A DNA stretch of 64,000 nt. Origin: Porticoccus sp964276025. Lineage in GTDB: Bacteria > Pseudomonadota > Gammaproteobacteria > Pseudomonadales > Porticoccaceae. The stretch is from contig CAXYDD010000002.1 in the NCBI GenBank assembly GCA_964276025.1, positions 1-64,000 on the forward strand. The letters are read 5' to 3'. Positions 28,404 through 34,938 of this stretch are shown piece after piece (position 1 is the first letter of the stretch; each line of letters begins with the position of its first letter). The position numbers and the translations under genes are program-made. The notes beneath the pieces were generated by a model, which saw only the letters and a program-made list of their open reading frames with translations, searched no databases and was not told the origin of the DNA.

Positions 28404-29093
28404 ATGACTTTTAAGTTTAATGAAATTAAAGATGACCGAAGATTTCAAAGTATCGTAATTTCTATAATTCTTCTTTCCTCACTTTTGGTGGGATTTCAGA
28501 CATATGAAATAAGTAATAACTATATAAATATAGTTATTATTTTAGATTATTTTGTAACTGTATTTTTTTTATTTGAGCTTTTAGTAAGATTTCTTGGGGA
28601 GAAAAAAAAGGCCTTATTTTTCAATGACCGGTGGAATCTTTTTGACACCATTATAGTGCTCGCTTCTCTGATTCCCGTTACTGGGTCATCTGTTCTAATT
28701 TTGAGGCTTTTAAGAATATTTCGAGTACTAAGAATAATATCTATTATTCCTGAGCTTAAAGAGTTAGTCGAAGCATTACTTCAATCTCTAGCTAGATGCG
28801 GCTATGTGATGTTAATTTTATTTATTATTTTATATATTTATGCAGCGATTGGATCCATTTTGTTCTCTACAGACGATCCAGCAAGGTGGGCAGATCTAGG
28901 TATCTCTATGTTAACGTTAGTCCAAGTTATGACTCTATCGAGCTGGGAAACTGTCATGTTACCAATGCAAGCGCTACATCCCTGGGCTTTTATATATTTT
29001 ATTTCATTTGTGTTTATAACAGCTATAGTGCTTCTAAATCTTGTAATTGCTGTACTTGTTGACGTTGTATCTAAATCGAGAATTAATAAATAA
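28404..29093 (+). CDS. Voltage-gated-type cation channel, bacterial Nav-like, atypical selectivity filter
   Basis: Six-helix ion channel subunit (229 residues) that would form a homotetramer. S1-S3 lie at about 14-92. S4 carries four evenly spaced arginines (R101, R104, R107, R110; RLLRIFRVLR). The linker IPELKELVEALLQSL and the S5-pore-S6 region (LVQVMTLSSWETVM, then LLNLVIAVLVDVV) align by eye with NaChBac/NavAb. Where those have TLESW, this has TLSSWE (177-182): the high-field-strength glutamate is serine and the only acid is three positions later. The protein ends about ten residues after S6 and lacks the C-terminal coiled-coil bundle common in the family. Ion selectivity therefore cannot be assumed. 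Single gene after tRNA-Leu. Confidence 0.85.
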   Translation: MTFKFNEIKDDRRFQSIVISIILLSSLLVGFQTYEISNNYINIVIILDYFVTVFFLFELLVRFLGEKKKALFFNDRWNLFDTIIVLASLIPVTGSSVLILRLLRIFRVLRIISIIPELKELVEALLQSLARCGYVMLILFIILYIYAAIGSILFSTDDPARWADLGISMLTLVQVMTLSSWETVMLPMQALHPWAFIYFISFVFITAIVLLNLVIAVLVDVVSKSRINK

Positions 29094-29103
29094 TTTTAAT
29101 TAT

Positions 29104-29144
29104 AAGCCCAAACTCATCTAAAATTTAATGAGCCTGGGTTTTTC
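29104..29144 (+). terminator. Rho-independent terminator after the channel gene
   Basis: CCCA/TGGG and CTCAT/ATGAG form an interrupted stem separated by an internal loop AA/CC, followed by TTTTTCT on the plus strand. It sits between the convergent channel and azurin genes. Confidence 0.65.
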
Positions 29145-29161
29145 TATCACAATGTAGAAGG

Positions 29162-29629
29162 TTAATTAACTATTTTAAAAGACCCCGCCATCATGAACGA
29201 GTGTCCTGCGAAAGAGCAGAAAAAAGTATATGATTCAGTTGAACTTAGCTGTCCAACTCCAAAACTTACACTGGCGGTCTGACCGCCACCAATGATATTT
29301 GTTGCAGCAATTACTCTTTCGTCACCAGTTTTTATATAACCATTGCTTGCACCGGCAGTTAAACCATCGCTAGCAATAAGTTTCACATCAGCGGTTTTTG
29401 ATAGCACCCAGTTATGCCCCATCACGGTAGCAGGTAACTTACCAGTATGTGCGAATGTAACTGTTACTTTATCGCAACTTGAACTAATTTGTAATTCTGG
29501 CTTGTCGAATTTAAGTGAATCGCCTGCTGCAATCTCGAGGTTACAACTTTCTCCGTGTCCGTCAGCAAACCCGAACGGTACAGATAGCAGCAATGAGAAC
29601 ATTATTAACGGAAAACGCATATTAAGCAT
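29162..29629 (-). CDS. azu: Azurin (type 1 blue copper protein)
   Basis: Periplasmic copper electron carrier (155 residues with signal peptide, about 1-22). Copper ligands match azurin: G71-H72 in VMGHNWV, C138 in FFCSF, H143 in AGHSF and M147 (C-x4-H-x3-M). C29 and C52 match the azurin disulfide. ATG 29629 has AAGGA 8 bases upstream. It lies 53 bases after sodX on the same strand; the gap holds a partial Fur-like half-site (GATTATGATAAT, weak). Likely electron donor to a terminal oxidase or reductase outside the window. Confidence 0.93.
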   Translation of the reverse strand: MLNMRFPLIMFSLLLSVPFGFADGHGESCNLEIAAGDSLKFDKPELQISSSCDKVTVTFAHTGKLPATVMGHNWVLSKTADVKLIASDGLTAGASNGYIKTGDERVIAATNIIGGGQTASVSFGVGQLSSTESYTFFCSFAGHSFMMAGSFKIVN

Positions 29630-29682
29630 AATTTAATCCTTATTAATTTATTAAATTGAAAATCATATTTATATTATCATAA

Positions 29683-30015
29683 TCACAACAATGAAATCTT
29701 GGTTGGAAGAAGGATATTATAGCCAAAAAAAATTATCATTTTGGTCCTTATTTTAACAATAGCTATTCCAACAACTGATTTTATAGTTATATCTGAGTCA
29801 CAAATTGATGATTCTAGTTTTGGGTTATCACCCTTTACAGTCATGAAATTTTTGGAAATAAATTGAACACGTTTTACAATCAATCCTGTAGCGTATATAT
29901 TAAATATTACTATATCATTTACAAAAATTTTTTTTCTCTCTTTGATGAAAATTAAGTCGTTATGCCTCAAAGACGGTGACATGCTATTTCCGACCACTCT
30001 TACAAGCTTAATCAC
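29683..30015 (-). CDS. sodX: Nickel-type superoxide dismutase maturation protease
   Basis: S26 signal-peptidase-like serine protease thought to remove the SodN leader so that the N-terminal histidine can bind nickel. The Ser/Lys dyad is visible: serine in VVGNSMSPS (about residue 11) and lysine in GLIVKRV (about 48), both in the expected order; GDNP matches the third family block. The frame is open to an ATG at 30111, but that would overlap sodN by 104 bases. I prefer GTG 30015, which overlaps the sodN stop by 8 bases and gives 110 residues. No clear ribosome site, so coupling to sodN is likely. Start uncertain; identity supported by neighbourhood. Confidence 0.85.
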   Translation of the reverse strand: MIKLVRVVGNSMSPSLRHNDLIFIKERKKIFVNDIVIFNIYATGLIVKRVQFISKNFMTVKGDNPKLESSICDSDITIKSVVGIAIVKIRTKMIIFFGYNILLPTKISLL

Positions 30016-30475
30016 CAAATAAAACGGGAATGACAACCTTCTGGGCTGGTGGATACGGAGAAGTAACTCGTTCTGTTCTGACTCCTTTGCTAGCCCAAAA
30101 TATTTCTGCAAAATAATTTAAGTGTTCCAGTAATTCCTCTGCATTTTTTGCACTACCTTCCTGTTTACATTTCGATGCTGACTGCATGATGAGATGAACA
30201 ATTTTATGGGTTTCTGGAAATTTTTTTAACTGAGGCTCCTTAAAATAATCCCCCCAAATTGTATTAACTTCTTCTTTCACAATTTTGGATTGAGTTTCTT
30301 TTTCTATAACCAGTCGAATTATTTGCATCTGTGAATTACTTGTATTCTTGATACGCTCCTCTTCAATTAAATCAATAAGTCTTGATACACTCAAAGCTGC
30401 AATCAAAAAGACTGATGGATCATAAATTTTGCAAGGGATATCACAATGTGCTGATGCGATAGGTAGTCTAATCAT
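30008..30475 (-). CDS. sodN: Nickel superoxide dismutase
   Basis: Disproportionates superoxide using a nickel centre held by the N-terminal hook. A nine-residue leader (MIRLPIASA) precedes HCDIPCKIY, the canonical HCxxPCxxY hook: after cleavage H1, C2 and C6 ligate nickel. The four-helix bundle continues with WGDYFKEPQL, HKIVHLIMQSASKCK and AEIFWASKG, all matching Ni-SOD; the C-terminal SPYPPAQKVV extension resembles cyanobacterial forms. 155 residues. First partner sodX overlaps its stop; a small membrane protein gene precedes it by 5 bases. A Fur-like palindrome overlaps the operon promoter. No Fe- or Mn-SOD is in the window. Confidence 0.96.
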   Translation of the reverse strand: MIRLPIASAHCDIPCKIYDPSVFLIAALSVSRLIDLIEEERIKNTSNSQMQIIRLVIEKETQSKIVKEEVNTIWGDYFKEPQLKKFPETHKIVHLIMQSASKCKQEGSAKNAEELLEHLNYFAEIFWASKGVRTERVTSPYPPAQKVVIPVLFGD

Positions 30476-30480
30476 ATAAA

Positions 30481-30717
30481 TTAACTCATTCTCTTATTTG
30501 TAATGGAGGAAATATCCACACTCTTGTCTAACGATCCTGATACCTGTTGCGTATAACCCTTAACGATCAATGAAGAAGCGATGGTTGCTAAAAGTATACC
30601 GGTCATCATCAGAATCAGAGCTAAGGTATCTGTATGAGTTCCATCCAGTGGCGAACCTGTGTGTGCAACCACTCTATTACAGACCGCGGATAGAAAATAA
30701 AGTGCAATAATTTTCAT
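30481..30717 (-). CDS. Small exported/membrane protein heading the sodN operon (unknown function)
   Basis: 78 residues if ATG 30717 is used, which has GAGG 9 bases upstream; an earlier in-frame ATG (30732) lacks a ribosome site. The sequence shows a signal-peptide-like segment (MKIIALYFLSAVCNRVVA) followed by HTGSPLDGTHTD, then one transmembrane helix (about residues 31-51) and a short polar tail. If cleaved after VVA, the mature protein would start with histidine and carry three histidines in its first eleven residues. The five-base spacing to sodN shows co-transcription. I do not recognise the family; nickel handling or SodN maturation is inferred from position only. Confidence 0.7.
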   Translation of the reverse strand: MKIIALYFLSAVCNRVVAHTGSPLDGTHTDTLALILMMTGILLATIASSLIVKGYTQQVSGSLDKSVDISSITNKRMS

Positions 30718-30799
30718 TCTTTTTTGCCTCATTAAATAATTTGCTATGTCATCAAAGTTCTATTTGAACACAATCAAATAATTTCTTACTTAAGACCAT

Positions 30800-30829
30800 A
30801 TTGTAATTGCAAATGATTATCATTTGCAA
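30800..30829 (-). promoter_or_regulatory. sodN operon promoter overlapped by a 23-bp Fur-like palindrome
   Basis: On the minus strand TTGCAA (30829-30824) and TACAAT (30805-30800) are 18 bases apart. Positions 30807-30829 form a perfect palindrome, TTGCAAATGAT-A-ATCATTTGCAA, whose centre ATGATAATCAT equals the core of the classical Fur box. The site covers the -35 and the spacer, so a bound Fur-family regulator would block the promoter. The operon start codon lies about 80 bases downstream. The rest of the 30718-31015 gap shows nothing else clear; the divergent gene at 31016 may share the site. Confidence 0.75.
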
Positions 30830-31015
30830 CAAATATACAACCCATATCAAATATTTTTATACAATGACTTATGAGCTTTTCAAATCTGTGGATATCTAAA
30901 AGAACTCGAATAGTAAAAAAGCTTTAATGCTAAATATGATTTTTTAAATAAAGCTAATTTTAATCACATAGGCTACTATTACTAATTATAAAAATAACGA
31001 GACTTAAATTAACCT

Positions 31016-31414
31016 ATGAATAAAATTTACTTGTACATGGTTGTTGTATTTTTTTTTGTTGGATTAAGTCCAAAAAATTATGCTGAAGAGCTTTATATTT
31101 GCCCCGTTAAAGAGGTTTATAAAACAGGTGCAGGAAGGTCCATCGATGTTGCTGGGGGTACTGTAAAAATTAAAGTTAATGGAAATAGTATCGTTATAAC
31201 AAACCCTAGTGTTAGTGGTTTTGGCTCAATTGAACTAGATATTATACAAAGAAATGGCCACCAGATTAAAGCTAGAAACCCAACAGTAATGTTTACTTAC
31301 AAAATCGTGTCGCGAGAGTTTGTAGTTCATACCGGTATTGCTCCGATGAAGTTCGATGTTGACGTAGGCCATAGAGGTGGGCAAATGCGTATTTTTGGAG
31401 TGTGTAATAAGTAA
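31016..31414 (+). CDS. Small secreted protein of unknown function
   Basis: 132 residues with a signal peptide (about 1-23, cleavage near NYAEE). The mature part has cysteines near both ends (YICPVK and FGVCNK, possible disulfide), is rich in beta-strand-forming residues, and has a glycine-rich segment. No family recognised. It is transcribed divergently from the sodN operon and shares its upstream region with the Fur-like palindrome, about 187 bases away, so common regulation is possible but unproven. Confidence 0.65.
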   Translation: MNKIYLYMVVVFFFVGLSPKNYAEELYICPVKEVYKTGAGRSIDVAGGTVKIKVNGNSIVITNPSVSGFGSIELDIIQRNGHQIKARNPTVMFTYKIVSREFVVHTGIAPMKFDVDVGHRGGQMRIFGVCNK

Positions 31415-31441
31415 TAAATGTTATTTGAATAAAAATATTTG

Positions 31442-31717
31442 TTACGAGATTTTTTTATTTAGATGTAAGTTAATCTCTTTTTCTATCACCCCCTTGAACG
31501 CTGACATCATCAAACCTAATGTGACCTGGATCTTAACAGCTGACTCATCAAAACTAATTCGAGCTTCAACGCCACTGTATGAGAATTTCACTAACTTATC
31601 CTCAATCTGATAATCACCACCATATTTTTTTTGGAGGTCTTTGCCTAAATCCTCGACTAGAAATTGAAGTTCCAAATTACTCATATTATGAGATTTTTGT
31701 ATCAAAATAGAACTCAT
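31442..31717 (-). CDS. Polyhydroxyalkanoic acid system family protein (PHA_gran_rgn)
   Basis: 91 residues. The pattern GLMMSAFKGVIEKEINLHLNKK near the C-terminus and VKFSYSGVEARISFDESAVK in the middle match the small PHA_gran_rgn family. Despite the name, members are found in organisms without PHA granules, and no PHA genes are visible here. AAGGA 8 bases upstream supports the start. Convergent with the secreted-protein gene. Confidence 0.75.
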   Translation of the reverse strand: MSSILIQKSHNMSNLELQFLVEDLGKDLQKKYGGDYQIEDKLVKFSYSGVEARISFDESAVKIQVTLGLMMSAFKGVIEKEINLHLNKKIS

Positions 31718-31885
31718 AGTGTAATCCTTTGGTTTTTTTTGACCTCAAACATATATGTAGATTTTTATTAAAGACTTTGGTCTAAAAAATCATTCGATAA
31801 TATAATAACCATGCTTGCTAATAATTTCTCATGCAATATGTATTTAATAAAAATTGTATTTATAGCCAACAGGTAAGTTTTATAG

Positions 31886-32359
31886 ATGAATAAAGAAAAT
31901 AGCAAATTTGAAAAGCCCGCAAATCTAATACGAAGAATGATGGCGATATTATACGATTCTATGTTACTGATAGGAATAATTTTTGCTTTTGGGATTATTG
32001 TTTTTCTTTTAAGAAGGCTGGCAGGGGATGATACCATGCAAGCGCCAAGTAATATCCTCCAAGCATTCATTACTTTTGGCATGTGGTTCAGCTGTATTTC
32101 TTTTTATATATGGTGTTGGCTTCGCAAAGGCCAAACTCTTGGAATGAAATCTTGGAACCTTTATTTGTATAGCGAAAAAAAACAAGGTTTAACGCTCAAA
32201 GAGTGCTTTTCGCGCTGTCTATTTGCCCATATTTCATTTGGGCTTCTAGGTCTCGGTTATTTTTGGTGTTTAATCGACAAAAAGGGTAGATGTTTTCATG
32301 ATATATGGAGTGGAACAATGGTTATAGTCATAAAAAAGGGTAGCAATAAAAAAAATTAA
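31886..32359 (+). CDS. RDD family membrane protein
   Basis: 157 residues with three hydrophobic helices. It starts near ANLIRRMMAILYDSMLLIGI, a variant of the RDD signature (R and D in helix 1), then WLRKGQTLGMKSWNLYLYS and DKKGRCFHDIWSGTMVIV, the typical middle and end of the family. Function is not established; some members have been tied to ion transport. Convergent with lptG. Confidence 0.85.
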   Translation: MNKENSKFEKPANLIRRMMAILYDSMLLIGIIFAFGIIVFLLRRLAGDDTMQAPSNILQAFITFGMWFSCISFYIWCWLRKGQTLGMKSWNLYLYSEKKQGLTLKECFSRCLFAHISFGLLGLGYFWCLIDKKGRCFHDIWSGTMVIVIKKGSNKKN

Positions 32360-32400
32360 AATAATATACCATAAAAAAAATTTATACATTTACGGACGCT

Positions 32401-32420
32401 ATTAAGAAGATCTTCTTAAT
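32401..32420. other. 20-base perfect palindrome at the lptG stop codon
   Basis: ATTAAGAAGATCTTCTTAAT reads the same on both strands and includes the last four lptG codons and its stop. No T run follows on the minus strand, so it is not a typical terminator. It lies between the convergent RDD gene and lptG and might act as a hairpin for both mRNAs. Confidence 0.4.
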
Positions 32421-33736
32421 AATGAAATTCCGATCAGGGAGCAGATAATTGCAGGGAAAATAACTGCTATAAAAGGAGAGAAACCGAATACTATGCTTGC
32501 AGGTCCAAGCAGATCTTGGCTAATCCTAAATACAATTCCTACAACTACTCCAGCAAAAATACGATAACCCATCGAGACTCTTCTAAGTGGGCCAAAAATA
32601 AATGAACTTGCAATCAATATTAAACCTACGATTGTAAATGGCTGAAGAGCCTTACGCCAAAAATCCAACTCGTACCTTGAGGCGTTTTGACCTTGATCAT
32701 TCAAGTAGCTGGAATGCTTGCTCAAATCTCTCATCGATAAAGATTCAGATGGAAGAGAGGCTATATTAAGAAGCTCAGGTGATAATTCGGTAGCCCAAAT
32801 TCTCTGAATAAAATTTTCTACTCTAGTACTATTAGCCTCAAAATACGTCGCTGCACCAAACTCCTCCACCCAAGTTCCATTTTGAAAGGATGCTTTGTCA
32901 GCAAAACTAGCCTTTTTTAATACATGGTTATCGTCAAATTCGTAGCGAGTTACGCCAAATAGTTCACCGCCAGGAAAAATTGCTTCAATGTGTGTAAACT
33001 CACTTCCCTCTTTATTCCAAAGACCACTAGCAGATCCTTGTGATACCTTTCCTTTTGTTAGCAACATACGTCTACTTTCAGCATATTTTTCAGTATGAGG
33101 GACTATATATTCTCCGAACATCACACCAATTAAGACAAGCAATAGAATTGGTCGAAGGACCATCCAAACGATGCGTAGAATAGAAACTCCTGCCGCTCTA
33201 ATAACTATTAACTCGGAATTATTAGCCAATCCACCAAGACCTACTAGGCAACCAATAAGGGCTGCTGTTGGAAGAAATTCATATATCCTTCCAGGCATCG
33301 TCAAGGCAACATAAATCAAGACTTGGAAGAAATTATATTCTTTAGTTACATCACCAGCTCCATCTATCATCGAGCCAACAGAGTCAAGAGTTACAATTAT
33401 TAATAGTGCTAAGCCTATAGCTCCAATTACTGAAATCGATATATAAGATGATATTCTACTCATAGATTTCAGATCTTTAATAATACAAGAAGGTAAACTT
33501 TTAAGTAAAAATATTAGTCTTTTTATCGATATATCTTCTTGCCTTATATATTGAGTAAGACTAATACAGTCTTTGCCCAATAATCTAATTTTAGATAAAA
33601 CGAGCGATGGTATTTTTTTAGAGGAGGATGAAAAATACTCAAATATTTTCAATATTAAAGCTTGCATAGACTTTAACTTAGTCGTCAAAAAAATCCGGAA
33701 TTTCTTTAATTGAGTAAGGGAAATTAGATTCTTCAT
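32402..33736 (-). CDS. lptG: LPS export ABC transporter permease LptG, with N-terminal extension
   Basis: Permease half of the LptB2FG exporter that extracts LPS from the inner membrane. The family part begins at Met125 of the longest frame (position 33463): helix 1, then YNFFQVLIYVALTMPGRIYE, a periplasmic jellyroll, and three C-terminal helices; from there it is 353 residues, the normal length. I set the start at ATG 33736 because it forms an ATGA overlap with the lptF stop, giving 444 residues and about 91 extra, mostly basic residues before the usual start. The downstream ATG 33463 has no visible ribosome site but would leave a 270-base hole. The start is thus uncertain; the identity is not. 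Confidence 0.9.
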   Translation of the reverse strand: MKNLISLTQLKKFRIFLTTKLKSMQALILKIFEYFSSSSKKIPSLVLSKIRLLGKDCISLTQYIRQEDISIKRLIFLLKSLPSCIIKDLKSMSRISSYISISVIGAIGLALLIIVTLDSVGSMIDGAGDVTKEYNFFQVLIYVALTMPGRIYEFLPTAALIGCLVGLGGLANNSELIVIRAAGVSILRIVWMVLRPILLLVLIGVMFGEYIVPHTEKYAESRRMLLTKGKVSQGSASGLWNKEGSEFTHIEAIFPGGELFGVTRYEFDDNHVLKKASFADKASFQNGTWVEEFGAATYFEANSTRVENFIQRIWATELSPELLNIASLPSESLSMRDLSKHSSYLNDQGQNASRYELDFWRKALQPFTIVGLILIASSFIFGPLRRVSMGYRIFAGVVVGIVFRISQDLLGPASIVFGFSPFIAVIFPAIICSLIGISLLRRSS

Positions 33737-34839
33737 CTTCCCACCAATGGAGCATATTGCTTTACCCAGAGTTTCATAGAAGGAAAAGAAAGTAAAAATA
33801 TAGCTATAAAAAAGAACAATAAATGCACAAACCATAATCCGATATAAGTGGGAATTAATTCTTCTTCTAACGCACTTCTTGCGCTATTAAGCATCACCAA
33901 ATAAATCATATATATTAAGATTGCTGGGATCATTTTAGAAAATCTACCTTGCCTTTGATTCGTTTTGCTCAATGGAATAGCTATTAAGCTCATTACTAAA
34001 ACCAAAATTGGAACAGAAAAACGCCACTGCAATTCAGCTAACTGCTCTGGTTCTTTGGAGAGCATTAATTCTGAAGTAGTGAGTATTTGATATTTCTTCC
34101 TATTACGCCTATCAGGGGCTTGTTTTTTCATAGACTGTCCGTATTCCTCAAAACGAGTAATCTTATAATTTGCCTGCCCTGGAATGCCCTCGATACGGTA
34201 ACCATCTTTTAAAACAAGATAATCTATACCTTCATCTGAATTTTTTTGTTCGCCAGTTTTCGATACAGTTAAGATTAATTGATCTCCATTTTCAGCATCC
34301 GGATGATGTTCAGCAAGAAATACATCGAGCATCAAACCTTCTTTATTTATTTCTTCTGTATAAGTAACACCCTTACCTTTTTGAATTGGATAAAAATGAC
34401 TTGCAGCCATACCATCTAGATCTCCTCTCTCATTTTGGTCTGAAATCAAAGCTTCAACTTTACGGGCGCCGTCTGGAGTAGCAAAAAGACTCAAATAAGA
34501 CGCTAAAATAGCTACTATGAGCGCTGGGGCTAACGTATATAAGATTAATTTAGTTTGACTCATTCCGCATGCAATCATTACTGTCATTTCACTTTGAACA
34601 TACAGGCGCCCATAAGCTAGAAGAACACCCAAAAAACATGCCAGGGGTATAATTAGCTCTAAAAACCCCGGTAAACGGTAACCTATCAAAGCAAAAAGAA
34701 TACCTGCATCCATGTCACCAGCAGCAGCTTCTGCCAAATATTTTACAAATCGGCCACTCATGACAATCATTAACAGCACTACTGTGACCGCAGAAGCAGA
34801 ACTCAAAAAATCACGTGCAAGATATCGAAAAATTAGCAA
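33733..34839 (-). CDS. lptF: LPS export ABC transporter permease LptF
   Basis: Other permease half of LptB2FG (368 residues). N-terminal MLIFRYLARDFLSSASAVTV and GYRLPGFLELIIPLACFLGV are typical; periplasmic jellyroll in the middle (about 130-260), helices 4-6 at the end with IAIPLSKTNQRQGRFSKMIP. Divergent from pepA across about 100 bases, as in E. coli. Confidence 0.95.
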   Translation of the reverse strand: MLIFRYLARDFLSSASAVTVVLLMIVMSGRFVKYLAEAAAGDMDAGILFALIGYRLPGFLELIIPLACFLGVLLAYGRLYVQSEMTVMIACGMSQTKLILYTLAPALIVAILASYLSLFATPDGARKVEALISDQNERGDLDGMAASHFYPIQKGKGVTYTEEINKEGLMLDVFLAEHHPDAENGDQLILTVSKTGEQKNSDEGIDYLVLKDGYRIEGIPGQANYKITRFEEYGQSMKKQAPDRRNRKKYQILTTSELMLSKEPEQLAELQWRFSVPILVLVMSLIAIPLSKTNQRQGRFSKMIPAILIYMIYLVMLNSARSALEEELIPTYIGLWFVHLLFFFIAIFLLSFPSMKLWVKQYAPLVGR

Positions 34840-34938
34840 TAGAAAGATTCCAATTATGCTTTAATATGTATAAATAAATTTATAATTACTAAGTGTACGT
34901 TGATTCAAATACCTAACCAACTAAACTTTGGAGAAAAA

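Noticed and set aside
29673..29684. Second full Fur box before azurin.
   Set aside because: Only one half (GATTATGATAAT) matches; the other half diverges and the site overlaps the sodX stop. Mentioned as weak support only.
31442..31717. Evidence for polyhydroxyalkanoate storage.
   Set aside because: Only the small PHA_gran_rgn-type protein is present; synthase, phasin and depolymerase genes are not in the window.
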